A DNA stretch of 64,000 bases from Nocardia acididurans (GTDB taxonomy: Bacteria > Actinomycetota > Actinomycetes > Mycobacteriales > Mycobacteriaceae): NCBI RefSeq assembly GCF_016741815.1, contig NZ_JAERRJ010000010.1, positions 310,001 through 374,000 of the forward strand. The letters run 5' to 3'. Under the pieces are notes generated by a model, which had not been told where the DNA came from, ran no database searches, and worked only from the letters and a program-made list of their open reading frames with translations. Made by a program: the position numbers and the translations under genes. Below, in pieces: positions 41,745 through 50,382 of this stretch. Each line of letters opens with the position of its first letter. Position 1 is the first letter of the stretch.

Positions 41745-42803
41745 ATGGCGGATACCTCTGGTGGGCCCACGGTGCGGGTCGCGGTGGCTGGTGCGAGCGG
41801 ATATGCGGGCGGTGAGGTCCTGCGGCTGCTGTTGGCGCATCCAGCGTATCGAAGTGGGCGTCTCGAGATCGGGGCGCTGACTGCCGGGTCCAATGCCGGG
41901 ACGCCGCTGGGGTCGTTGCAGCCGCATCTGCTGCCGCTGGCCGATCGGGTGCTGAGTGCCACCACCGTCGAGGAACTGGCGGGGCATGACGTGGTGTTCC
42001 TGGGGCTGCCGCACGGGCAGTCGGCCGCGCTCGCGCAGGCGCTGCCGGAGTCGACGGTCATCATTGATTGCGGGGCCGATTTCCGGCTCACCGATGCGGC
42101 GGCGTGGGAGAAGTACTACGGCAGCCCGCACGCGGGCAGCTGGCCGTACGGGCTGCCGGAGCTGCCGGGTGGGCGGGAAAAGCTCACCGGCGCTACCCGG
42201 ATCGCGGTGCCGGGGTGCTATCCCACCGTCGCGAGTCTCGCGCTGGCACCGGCCATCGCCGCCGGGATCATCGAGCCCACCGTGAATGTGGTTGCGGTGA
42301 GCGGCACTTCGGGCGCGGGCCGGAAGCTGGACGTTTCCCTGCTCGGCTCCGAGGTGATGGGGTCCATGCGCGCGTACAGCATCGCGGGCGCGCACCGGCA
42401 CACCCCGGAGATCTCACAGAACCTGAAGGCGGCCGGCGGCGTCGACGTGGCGGTGTCGTTCACGCCCGTGCTGGCTCCGCTGCCGCGCGGCATTCTGGCC
42501 ACCTGCACCGCGCCGGTGCGGGTGGATGCCGCGCAGGCGCGCGCCGTCTACGAGAAGGCTTACGCCGACGAACCTTTCGTGCATTTGCTGCCGGAGGGGG
42601 TGTTGCCGCAGACCGGTGCGGTACTCGGTTCCAATGCGGTCACCCTCCAGGTGGCCGTGGACGCCGACGCCGGACTGCTGGTGGTGATCGGCGCGATCGA
42701 CAACCTGACCAAGGGCACCGCGGGGGCCGCGGTGCAATCCATGAATCTGGCTCTCGGATTCGACGAGACCGCAGGACTTTCCACCGTAGGAGTGGCACCG
42801 TGA
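41745..42803 (+). CDS. argC: N-acetyl-gamma-glutamyl-phosphate reductase
   Basis: A 352-residue NADPH-dependent reductase: AVAGASGYAGGEVLRLLLAH (nucleotide loop, about residues 13-32), VVFLGLPHGQSAAL, catalytic Cys in IAVPGCYPTVASLALAPAIA and AGAHRHTPEI. Third step of arginine biosynthesis. ATG 41745 coincides with the predicted start of transcription; GTG 41724 would lie inside the operator. First gene of the argCJBDFR operon; it overlaps argJ by 4 bp. Confidence 0.97.
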   Translation: MADTSGGPTVRVAVAGASGYAGGEVLRLLLAHPAYRSGRLEIGALTAGSNAGTPLGSLQPHLLPLADRVLSATTVEELAGHDVVFLGLPHGQSAALAQALPESTVIIDCGADFRLTDAAAWEKYYGSPHAGSWPYGLPELPGGREKLTGATRIAVPGCYPTVASLALAPAIAAGIIEPTVNVVAVSGTSGAGRKLDVSLLGSEVMGSMRAYSIAGAHRHTPEISQNLKAAGGVDVAVSFTPVLAPLPRGILATCTAPVRVDAAQARAVYEKAYADEPFVHLLPEGVLPQTGAVLGSNAVTLQVAVDADAGLLVVIGAIDNLTKGTAGAAVQSMNLALGFDETAGLSTVGVAP

Positions 42804-44011
42804 CAACGAGTAACGACGGCAAGCTGGTCCGGACCCAGGGCGTCACCGCGCCACTGGGTTTCCGCGCCGCCGGTATCGCCGCGGGCATCAAGAAGAGCGG
42901 AAAGCCGGACCTGGCACTGGTTTTCAGCGAGGGCCCGGAGTACGCGGCGGCCGGTGTCTTCACCCGCAACAAGGTGAAGGCCGCGCCGGTGCTGTGGTCG
43001 CAGCAGGTCCTGAAGGACGGGCAGCTGCGCGCCGTCATCCTGAATTCCGGTGGCGCGAACGCCTGTACCGGTCCGGGTGGCTTCCAGGACACGCACGCCA
43101 CCGCCGAGGAGCTGGCGAAGGCGTTGAGCAACTGGGGAACCGAGACCGGTGCGGGCGAGATCGCGGTCTGCTCAACGGGTCTCATCGGTGACCGGCTACC
43201 CATGGACAAGCTGATCCCGGGCGTCACCGAGATCGTGCACGAGATGGGCGGCGGCCTGTCCGGCGGCGCGGAGGCCGCGCGCGCCATCATGACCACCGAC
43301 ACCGTGCCGAAAGAGGCGGCGTTCCACCACCGGGACAAGTGGAATGTCGGCGGTATGGCCAAGGGCGCGGGCATGCTCGCCCCGTCGCTGGCCACCATGC
43401 TCGTCGTGCTCACCACCGATGTGGTCGCCACGCCGGAACAGCTGGACACCGCGCTGCGCAATGCCACCCGCATGACCTTCGACCGCCTCGACGTGGACGG
43501 CTCCTGCTCCACCAACGACACCGTGCTGCTGCTCGCCAACGGCGCGAGCGGGGTGGCCCCCAGCCAGGCCGAACTCGACGCCGCCGTGCTCGCGGTCTGC
43601 GACGATCTGGCCGAGCAGCTCATGGCCGACGCCGAGGGCGTCACCAAGCGCGTGCACATCACCGTCACCGGCGCGGTCAGCGAGGACGAGGCGCTCATCG
43701 GCGCCCGCGCCCTGGCCCGCGACAGCCTGGTCAAGACGGCGTTCTTCGGCTCCGACCCGAACTGGGGCCGCGTGCTGGCCTCCATCGGCATCGCGCCCAT
43801 CGAACTGGATCCCAACCGGATCACGGTGTCGTTCAACGGTTTCCCGGTGTGCGTCGACGGCGCGGGCGCGCCCGGCGCGCGCGAGGTGGACCTGTCCGGC
43901 CCCGATATCCAGGTGCGCGTGGAACTGAATCTCGGCGACGGCGAGGCCACCGTCCGCACCACCGACCTCTCGCACGGCTACGTCGAAGAGAATTCGGCCT
44001 ACAGCTCATGA
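42800..44011 (+). CDS. argJ: Bifunctional glutamate N-acetyltransferase / amino-acid acetyltransferase
   Basis: A 403-residue ArgJ: N-terminal VTAPLGFRAAGIAAGIKKSG, oxyanion residues in GEIAVCSTGLIGDRLPMDKL and the self-cleavage/nucleophile Thr in GAGMLAPSLATML (about residue 198), after which the precursor splits into two chains. It recycles acetyl from ornithine to glutamate. The start GTG 42800 overlaps the argC stop (GTGA). Confidence 0.96.
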   Translation: MTTSNDGKLVRTQGVTAPLGFRAAGIAAGIKKSGKPDLALVFSEGPEYAAAGVFTRNKVKAAPVLWSQQVLKDGQLRAVILNSGGANACTGPGGFQDTHATAEELAKALSNWGTETGAGEIAVCSTGLIGDRLPMDKLIPGVTEIVHEMGGGLSGGAEAARAIMTTDTVPKEAAFHHRDKWNVGGMAKGAGMLAPSLATMLVVLTTDVVATPEQLDTALRNATRMTFDRLDVDGSCSTNDTVLLLANGASGVAPSQAELDAAVLAVCDDLAEQLMADAEGVTKRVHITVTGAVSEDEALIGARALARDSLVKTAFFGSDPNWGRVLASIGIAPIELDPNRITVSFNGFPVCVDGAGAPGAREVDLSGPDIQVRVELNLGDGEATVRTTDLSHGYVEENSAYSS

Positions 44012-44907
44012 GCGCCGACATCTCCGGTCTGACCGCCCTGGACAAGGCGCACGTCCTCGCCGACGCGCTGCCCTGGCTGCAGAAGTTCCGCGACAAGATC
44101 GTGGTCGTGAAGTACGGCGGCAATGCCATGATCGACGACGAGCTCAAGCGCGCCTTCGCCGCCGATATGGCCTTCCTGCGCACGGTCGGCGTGCACCCGG
44201 TGGTGGTGCACGGCGGCGGCCCGCAGATCAGCGCCATGCTGAAGAAGCTGGGCCTGCAGGGCGAATTCCGCGGCGGTTTCCGCGTGACCACGCCCGAGGT
44301 CATGGATGTGGTGCGCATGGTGCTCTTCGGTCAGGTCGGCCGGGAACTGGTAGGGCTCATCAACGCCCACGGCCCGTACGCGGTCGGCATCTCCGGCGAG
44401 GACGCGGGGCTGTTCACCGCCACCCGCCGCACCGTGACCGTGGACGGCCTGGCCACCGATATCGGCCTGGTCGGCGACGTCACCGAGGTCAACCCGGACG
44501 CGGTGCTGGATCTCATTGCGGCGGGCCGTATTCCGGTGGTGTCCACCATCGCCCCCGACGCGGACGGCGTGGTGCACAACATCAATGCCGATACCGCCGC
44601 GGCCGCGCTGGCCCAGGGCATCGGCGCGGAGAAACTCGTCATCCTCACCGATGTCGAGGGCCTGTACACGAATTGGCCGGACCGGTCCTCGCTGACCACC
44701 CGCATCGACACCGATGATCTGGCCAAGTTGCTGCCGAGTCTGGATGCGGGCATGGTGCCCAAGATGGAAGCCTGCCTGCGCGCTGTGGAGGGCGGCGTGC
44801 CCACCGCGCACGTGATCGACGGCCGGGTATCGCATTCGGTGCTGTTGGAACTTTTCACCGGGGAGGGCATCGGCACGATGGTCACCCCACCTCAGGAGAT
44901 CAAATGA
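44008..44907 (+). CDS. argB: Acetylglutamate kinase
   Basis: A 299-residue amino-acid kinase: VVVKYGGNAM (phosphate loop Lys), VVHGGGPQISAMLKKLGL and INADTAAAALAQGIGAEKLV plus the N-terminal helix region (DKAHVLADALPWLQKFR) characteristic of hexameric, arginine-inhibited enzymes. ATG 44008 overlaps the argJ stop (ATGA) and the 3' end overlaps argD by 4 bp. Confidence 0.97.
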   Translation: MSADISGLTALDKAHVLADALPWLQKFRDKIVVVKYGGNAMIDDELKRAFAADMAFLRTVGVHPVVVHGGGPQISAMLKKLGLQGEFRGGFRVTTPEVMDVVRMVLFGQVGRELVGLINAHGPYAVGISGEDAGLFTATRRTVTVDGLATDIGLVGDVTEVNPDAVLDLIAAGRIPVVSTIAPDADGVVHNINADTAAAALAQGIGAEKLVILTDVEGLYTNWPDRSSLTTRIDTDDLAKLLPSLDAGMVPKMEACLRAVEGGVPTAHVIDGRVSHSVLLELFTGEGIGTMVTPPQEIK

Positions 44908-46124
44908 GCACAGCCGACATTCAGCAGCGGTGGTCCACCGCCCTGATGAACAACTACGGCACCCCGAAGGTGGCGCTGGTGCGCGGCGCGGGCGCGGTGC
45001 TCTACGACGCCGACGGCAAGCGCTACATCGATTTCCTCGGCGGCATCGCGGTCAACAGCCTGGGCCACGCGCATCCGGCGATCCTCGAGGCCGTCACGCA
45101 GCAGCTGGGCACGCTCGGCCATGTGTCGAATCTGTATGCGAGCGAACCGGTTGTCGAGCTGGCGGAGCGGCTGCTCGCGCATTTCGGTGACGGTCACGGC
45201 AAGGCGTTCTTCTGCAACTCGGGCACCGAGGCCAACGAGGCGGCGTTCAAGATGGCGCGCCTCACCGGCAAGACCAAGATCGTCGCCTGTGAGGAGGCGT
45301 TCCACGGACGCACCATGGGCGCACTGGCGCTCACCGGCCAGCCGTCCAAGCGCACGCCGTTCGAGCCGATGCCCGCCGGTGTCGTGCACGTGCCCTACGG
45401 CGATGCCATGGCCCTGGAAGCCGCCGTCGACGACGACACCGCCGCCGTCTTCCTCGAACCCATGATGGGGGAGAGCGGCGTGGTGGTGCCCCCGGCCGAC
45501 TATCTGGCCAAGGCGCGGGCGATCACCAAAGCCCATGGCGCACTGCTGATCCTGGACGAGGTGCAGACCGGTATCGGCCGCACCGGTGCGTTCTACGCGC
45601 ATCAGGCTGCGGGCATCGTGCCCGATGTGATCACCCTGGCCAAGGGGCTGGGCGGCGGTATGCCGATCGGCGCGGTGCTCGCCCAGGGTCCGGCGGCTGA
45701 TCTGCTGCAGCCGGGGATGCACGGCACCACCTTCGGCGGCAATCCCGTCTGTGCCGCAGCGGCTTTGGCCGTGCTGCGCACCATCGACGAGGAAGGTCTG
45801 CTCGCGCATGTCGAATCCGTCGGCAAGATCATTACCGGTGGTATCGAGGAGCTCGGGCATCCGCTGGTCGATCATGTGCGCGGTGCGGGCCTGCTGATCG
45901 GCATCCAGCTGACCGCCGACGTCTCCGCCCAGGTGGAGCAGGCGGCCCGGGAAGCCGGGTATTTCGTGAATCCCGCCAAGCCCAACGTCATTCGACTAGC
46001 GCCCCCGCTGGTGCTGACCGAGACCCAGGCCGAGAATTTCGTGTCCGACCTGCCCGGCATCCTCGATGCCGCGCAGGCCGCCGCGTCGCACGCGAATTCG
46101 AACACCGCGGAGGAGAGCAAGTGA
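44904..46124 (+). CDS. argD: Acetylornithine aminotransferase
   Basis: A 406-residue class III PLP aminotransferase: FFCNSGTEANEAAFKMARL, FHGRTMGALALTGQ, LILDEVQTGIGRTGAFYAHQ (Asp binding the PLP nitrogen) and the PLP Lys in ITLAKGLGGGMPIGA (about residue 249). It overlaps argB and argF by 4 bp each, keeping the operon translationally coupled. Confidence 0.97.
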   Translation: MSTADIQQRWSTALMNNYGTPKVALVRGAGAVLYDADGKRYIDFLGGIAVNSLGHAHPAILEAVTQQLGTLGHVSNLYASEPVVELAERLLAHFGDGHGKAFFCNSGTEANEAAFKMARLTGKTKIVACEEAFHGRTMGALALTGQPSKRTPFEPMPAGVVHVPYGDAMALEAAVDDDTAAVFLEPMMGESGVVVPPADYLAKARAITKAHGALLILDEVQTGIGRTGAFYAHQAAGIVPDVITLAKGLGGGMPIGAVLAQGPAADLLQPGMHGTTFGGNPVCAAAALAVLRTIDEEGLLAHVESVGKIITGGIEELGHPLVDHVRGAGLLIGIQLTADVSAQVEQAAREAGYFVNPAKPNVIRLAPPLVLTETQAENFVSDLPGILDAAQAAASHANSNTAEESK

Positions 46125-47062
46125 CCATCCGGCATTTCCTGCGTGACGACGACGTCACCCAGGCCGAGCAGAACGAAATTCTCGCTCTCGCAGCGGAACT
46201 GAAGCAGGCCCCGCTCTCGCGCCGCCCGCTGGAGGGTCCGCGCGGTATCGCGGTCATGTTCGAGAAGAACTCCACGCGTACGCGTTTCTCCTTCGAGATG
46301 GGCATCGCCCAGCTCGGCGGCCACGCCGTCGTGGTGGACGGCCGGGACACCCAGCTGGGCCGCGAGGAAACCCTCGCCGACACCGGCCGGGTGCTCTCCC
46401 GCTACGTGGACGCCATCGTCTGGCGCACCTTCGAACAGGTGCGCCTGGACGAGATGTCAGCCGCCGCAACGGTTCCCGTGGTGAACGCGCTCTCCAACGA
46501 GTTCCACCCCTGCCAGGTCCTGGCCGACCTGCAGACCCTGAAGGAACGCAAGGGCGATCTCGTCGGCCGCAACCTGACCTATCTGGGCGACGGCGCGAAC
46601 AATATGTCGCACTCGCTCATGCTGGGCGGCGTCACCGCGGGTCTGAATGTCACCATCGCGGCCCCAGCGGGTTTCGAGCCGCTGCCGTGGATCGTGGAGG
46701 CCGCCCAGAAGCGCGCCGCCGAGACCGGTGCGAAGATCACCATCACCAATGACCCGCTGGCGGCGGCCGACGGCGCGGACGCCCTGGTGACCGACACCTG
46801 GATGTCCATGGGCCAGGAGAACGACGGCCGCGACCGCGTCGCCCCCTTCCGCCCCTTCCAGGTGAACGCGGCCCTGCTGGCCCGCGCCGCCGCGGATGTG
46901 ACCGTCCTGCACTGCCTTCCGGCGCACCGCAACGAGGAGATCACCGACGAGGTCATCGACGGCCCGCACAGCGCGGTCTGGGACGAGGCGGAGAACCGCC
47001 TGCACGCCCAGAAGGCGCTGCTCGTGTGGCTGCTCGAGAAACACCTCGGCGGCCGCGCATGA
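46121..47062 (+). CDS. argF: Ornithine carbamoyltransferase
   Basis: A 313-residue enzyme with the carbamoyl-phosphate motif FEKNSTRTRFSFE (STRTR), FHPCQVLADLQTL (HPCQ), DTWMSMGQ (ornithine loop SMG) and VLHCLPAHRNEEITDEVID. It converts ornithine to citrulline. GTG 46121 overlaps argD; the stop overlaps argR (ATGA). Confidence 0.97.
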   Translation: MTIRHFLRDDDVTQAEQNEILALAAELKQAPLSRRPLEGPRGIAVMFEKNSTRTRFSFEMGIAQLGGHAVVVDGRDTQLGREETLADTGRVLSRYVDAIVWRTFEQVRLDEMSAAATVPVVNALSNEFHPCQVLADLQTLKERKGDLVGRNLTYLGDGANNMSHSLMLGGVTAGLNVTIAAPAGFEPLPWIVEAAQKRAAETGAKITITNDPLAAADGADALVTDTWMSMGQENDGRDRVAPFRPFQVNAALLARAAADVTVLHCLPAHRNEEITDEVIDGPHSAVWDEAENRLHAQKALLVWLLEKHLGGRA

Positions 47063-47583
47063 GCAGCGGCGAGCGACGCGAGCGATCGTCGGCCAAATCC
47101 GGTCCGGCGATCGCGCGCACCCGCGCGGGCCGCCAGGCCCGCATCATCGCCATCCTGTCCCAGCACGAGGTCCGCAGCCAGACCGAACTGGCTGCCCTGC
47201 TGTCCGCCGAGGGCATCGAGACCACCCAGGCCACCCTTTCCCGTGACCTGGACGAACTCGGCGCGGTCAAACTCCGCGCCGCCGACGGCGGCGCCGGCGT
47301 CTACGTGGTCCCCGAGGACGGCAGCCCCGTCCGCGGCGTCACCGGCGGCACCGAACGCCTCTCCAAACTCCTCGGCGACCTGCTCGTCTCCACCGATGCC
47401 AGCGGCAATATCGCCGTCCTGCGCACACCCCCGGGCGCGGCCCACTTCCTGGCCAGCGCCCTGGACCGCGCCGCCCTCCCGGAAATCGTCGGCACTATCG
47501 CCGGTGACGACACCATCGCCGTCATCGCCCGCGAGCCCATGACGGGTGCCGAACTCGCTGCCAAGATCGAACAGTTAGCCTGA
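47059..47583 (+). CDS. argR: Arginine repressor
   Basis: A 174-residue ArgR: N-terminal winged helix (QARIIAILSQHEVRSQTELA, TTQATLSRDLDELGAVKL) and a C-terminal hexamerisation/arginine-binding core (PPGAAHFLASALDRAALPEI then VGTIAGDDTIAVIA). ATG 47059 overlaps the argF stop; the first codons carry a GAGCGACGCGAGCG repeat (47071-47084). It should bind the TGCAT boxes before argC and argG. Confidence 0.95.
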   Translation: MSSGERRERSSAKSGPAIARTRAGRQARIIAILSQHEVRSQTELAALLSAEGIETTQATLSRDLDELGAVKLRAADGGAGVYVVPEDGSPVRGVTGGTERLSKLLGDLLVSTDASGNIAVLRTPPGAAHFLASALDRAALPEIVGTIAGDDTIAVIAREPMTGAELAAKIEQLA

Positions 47584-47626
47584 GCAAGCAAACCGGTTCG
47601 GTTGCCCAGGTAGCGAGGAGTGTCCA

Positions 47627-48445
47627 ATGACGTCGATCAGCACCCATCCGTTCGACAGTGCGACCGGACTGACCGCGCTGGGGGATGGCCGGTACGCCGG
47701 GCACACCGAGGCCGGGTACGCGAATATGGTGGGGCCGTTCGGCGGGATCACGGCGGCGACGCTGCTGAGTGCGGCGCTGCATGATCCACGGCGGCTGGCT
47801 GATCCGGTGGCGCTGACCGTGAATTTCGCGGGGCCGGTGGCGGATGGGGCGTTCGAGATCGACGCGCAGCCGGTGCGCACCAACAACGCCACCCAGCACT
47901 GGATCATCACCATGACCCAGAACGGCGAGGTGACCACCACGGCCACAGCGGTTTTCGGGCGACGCCGGGACGCGTGGGGCAGCACCGAGGTGACGCCGCC
48001 CGCGGTGCCGTCCGCCGCGGACGTGCCGGTCACGCGGGCCCCCGGATTCCCGGCCTGGCTGAACAACTACGAGATGCGGTTCGTCGAGGGCGGCGGTGAC
48101 TTCCTCGACCCGGACGCCGGGGAACGCCCGGACTCCACCACCACGCTGTGGGTGCGCGACAATCCCGTTCGCCCCCTGGACTATTCGGCGCTCGCCGCAC
48201 TGTCCGACGTGTTCTTCCCGCGGGTCATGCTGCGTCTGGGCCGGATGGTGCCCGCCGGAACCGTCTCGCTCACCACGTATTTCCACGCCGACGCCGAACT
48301 GCTGGCCGAGACCACCGAATCGATCCTGGGCACGGCCCGGGCCCAGCACTTCGGCAACGGATTCTTCGACCAGACCGCGTCCCTGTGGACGGCGGCCGGT
48401 GACCTGCTCGCCACCAGCCACCAGGTCGTCTACTACAAGGCCTGA
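47627..48445 (+). CDS. Acyl-CoA thioesterase-like protein (tandem hot-dog, TesB type)
   Basis: A 272-residue protein with two hot-dog halves: NMVGPFGGITAATLLSAALH (about residues 33-52; the first domain resembles thioesterase superfamily 4HBT_3) and a C-terminal half ALSDVFFPRVMLRLGRMVPA ... GTVSLTTYFH. Substrate unknown, probably acyl-CoA. It follows argR after 43 nt but belongs to the accessory genes inserted between argR and argG. Confidence 0.82.
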   Translation: MTSISTHPFDSATGLTALGDGRYAGHTEAGYANMVGPFGGITAATLLSAALHDPRRLADPVALTVNFAGPVADGAFEIDAQPVRTNNATQHWIITMTQNGEVTTTATAVFGRRRDAWGSTEVTPPAVPSAADVPVTRAPGFPAWLNNYEMRFVEGGGDFLDPDAGERPDSTTTLWVRDNPVRPLDYSALAALSDVFFPRVMLRLGRMVPAGTVSLTTYFHADAELLAETTESILGTARAQHFGNGFFDQTASLWTAAGDLLATSHQVVYYKA

Positions 48446-48449
48446 GCGC

Positions 48450-48476
48450 CACCGGGTTTCATACCACCGGGTTTCA
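48450..48476. repeat. Short tandem duplication CACCGGGTTTCA
   Basis: The 12-mer at 48450-48461 is repeated at 48465-48476 (15-bp period), directly after the thioesterase stop and over the last codon of the decayed HD-domain gene. It is consistent with slippage at the edge of a degrading locus. Confidence 0.6.
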
Positions 48477-49079
48477 CTCGGCGAACGGGGCCATCCGGAT
48501 CAGCTGCCGGAAGCCCGCGGTCGTGTTCATCCACTTGACCCGGCCCCCAGGAATATTCGTCGCCTCCTCGGTCAACGCCGCGATCATGTGGCGTTTGAAC
48601 TCGAGTCGCGGGTGCCGGGCCAGCAGTTCGTCGACCCAGCTCCGATCCAGATCCCACAGGCGATCCCCGATCACATCCACCGCCGCGCCTGCGGAGACGA
48701 ACCCGAGATCGCCCAGGTCGTCGGCCACGCCGACGGTGAGGTGCGCGGCGATGCCCGCGCCGATGACGCGCACGCCTGCTCCGGCGTCGCGCCCGAGGCC
48801 GGAGCGAAATCCATCGCCCGCTCCGGTCACCGCGAATCACCGTCCCGGAGTGGGGTGTCCGAGGTGCAGGTCGTGCAGCAGACAGGAGACGTAGGCGAGT
48901 TCGTCGTCGTAGGGCACGCCGTCGAGTTCAGCGAGCGCGCAGCCGAAAAAGCAACTGTGACAGGAATGTTCAAGCAGATGCGGGCGAGGTATTCGTGGGC
49001 TTCGGTTCCGCGGCCTGGCCAGTCCGAAATCCCGCAGGCGCAGTGTGTTGGACCACGCTCGTTCCCATCCGACTACAGG
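48474..49079 (-). pseudogene. Decayed HD-domain phosphohydrolase gene with an in-frame TGA
   Basis: The upstream part (49079-48840) reads AWSNTLRLRDFGLA ... LLEHSCHSCFFGCALAEL ... DDELAYVSCLLHDLHL, an HD-domain core (HD doublet in LLHDL). A TGA at 48839-48837 interrupts it, and the same frame continues FAVTGAGDGF ... IAAHLTVGVADDLGDLGFVS ... to the stop at 48474. Intact relatives have Cys-Phe-Ala-Val at the break, so a Cys codon probably became TGA. No start codon is found before the relE gene end (49073), and a neighbouring frame keeps coding-like residues (TEAHEYLARIC), so more lesions are likely. Confidence 0.65.
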
Positions 49080-49339
49080 TCGCGGTAGATGTCCCGCCGC
49101 CACCCGACTTTCACGACCAGGATCACCAACTCGCCGTTGTCGACCCGATAGACCACCCGGAAGCGGCCGACGCGCAGGCGGTAGCCGTCGTATCCGGTGA
49201 GTTTCCGCACGTCCAGCCCTTCGGCGTAGGGGTCGTCGCCGAGGGCGGTGAGTGCGGTGAGGATGCGCATGGCATCTCGCTGGTCCAGACCGCGCAGTTC
49301 TCGCCGGGCCGATTCGAGAAATCGGAACTTGTACTTCAT
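49073..49339 (-). CDS. RelE/ParE-family toxin
   Basis: An 88-residue basic protein: YKFRFLESARRELRGLDQRD, LDVRKLTGYDGYRLRVGRFR and VVYRVDNGELVILVVKVGWR then RDIY, the complete RelE fold with catalytic-type Arg, Lys and Tyr residues. RelE toxins cleave mRNA in the ribosome; ParE relatives poison gyrase. ATG 49339 overlaps the antitoxin stop (ATGA), the standard antitoxin-toxin order. Confidence 0.92.
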   Translation of the reverse strand: MKYKFRFLESARRELRGLDQRDAMRILTALTALGDDPYAEGLDVRKLTGYDGYRLRVGRFRVVYRVDNGELVILVVKVGWRRDIYRDL

Positions 49340-49593
49340 TCACGGCCCTCGGCGAAGATGTCGGCCAGCACTTCGGCCATGGTGTAGACCTTTTCGCCGC
49401 TGTTTTCGCGGGCAGCGGCCTCGCGGGCCAGTAGTTCGTCCTCGGCATGGTCTACGGCTTCCACCACGGACAGGGGGACGAGCGCGGCGGCGGGGGTGCC
49501 GTCGCGGAGGATGATCACTTGTTCACCGGCCTCGGCGGCATCGAGGTATTTCGCCAGGTTGGTGCGTAGTTCGCGGGTGCTGATCTCGGACAT
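49336..49593 (-). CDS. Phd/YefM-family antitoxin
   Basis: An 85-residue protein: SEISTRELRTNLAKYLDAAE (DNA-binding N-domain) and DGTPAAALVPLSVVEAVDHA, followed by a charged toxin-binding C-terminus (KVYTMAEVLADIFAEGRE). A second ATG (49599) gives two more residues. It is directly downstream of a GTGTAC repeat operator and translationally coupled to the RelE toxin. Confidence 0.92.
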   Translation of the reverse strand: MSEISTRELRTNLAKYLDAAEAGEQVIILRDGTPAAALVPLSVVEAVDHAEDELLAREAAARENSGEKVYTMAEVLADIFAEGRE

Positions 49594-49600
49594 GACCATA

Positions 49601-49626
49601 GTGTACGCGTAAGTGTGTACACGCGT
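49601..49626. promoter_or_regulatory. GTGTAC repeat operator of the toxin-antitoxin pair
   Basis: GTGTACGCGT (49601-49610) and GTGTACACGCGT (49615-49626) are direct repeats containing the palindromes TACGCGTA and GTGTACAC, placed directly before the antitoxin start on the minus strand. Autorepression by the antitoxin-toxin complex is expected. Confidence 0.55.
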
Positions 49627-49750
49627 GGTGATTGGGCGCCCGGTCCAGTCGGTCCGGAGGACGAATCGTATGCGTGCCACGTCTGCCCCGCTGTGCCCGG
49701 TCCTCGCCACTACACACCAGGCGTTCTGCGGGAAGTTCGCCTGCGCGCCT

Positions 49751-50293
49751 ATCCTGTGATCCGGGGTGGGTCACCGGACCGCCGTGCGTCGACGAAGGGG
49801 AACATCCTCACTTCGGCAGGACTGTCCGCTGGGGATCTGTGCCTGCACATCGTGCGCCGCGAACTGGGCGCGGCCGTGGCCCCCGATCTGGCCCGCTGGA
49901 ATGTCCGCCCGCCGCACCGCTCCGGCGGGCAGGCCCAATACATTCCGAACTCGGTGCACGCCAAGGATATTCGAGGCCGTCTCGCCGCGACCCTGGAGTG
50001 GGCCGCCGCCGATCCGGCCCCAGAACTGGCCGTGCCCGCGCTGGCCGAGCACGCCCTCATGAGCGAGCGCACCTTACATCCGCGCTTTCAAGGCCGAGGT
50101 CGGCACCACCCCGCGCCGCTGGCTCGACGCACAGCGCACCGCACGCGCCCGCGAACTCCTGGAAACCACCGACCTTCCGGTGGAGACCGTCGCGAGCCGC
50201 TCCGGCTTCGGTAGCGTGACCGCGCTGCGCGTACATCTGCGCGCCGCCACCGGCACCACGCCCGCCGACTATCGCCGCACGTTGCGGCGTTGA
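49751..50293 (+). pseudogene. Truncated and frameshifted GlxA-type AraC regulator
   Basis: The first frame (to about 50087) reads GNILTSAGLSAGDLCLHIVR and VRPPHRSGGQAQYIP, the end of a DJ-1/PfpI-like domain, then LAEHALMSERTLHPRF, the start of the AraC DNA-binding domain. One extra base near 50087 shifts the frame, and the rest continues FKAEVGTTPRRWLDAQRTAR ... VASRSGFGSVTALRVHLRAA to TGA 50293. About 130 residues of the N-terminal domain are missing. The gene is therefore broken twice. Confidence 0.8.
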
Positions 50294-50382
50294 GCCCCCT
50301 TTCCCGAATCGTCTCGGGGTCTTCCGGTCCCGGCACGCGGGCGTACCCTCGAACACAGTCGACCCGTAGCGAGGTACACGCC

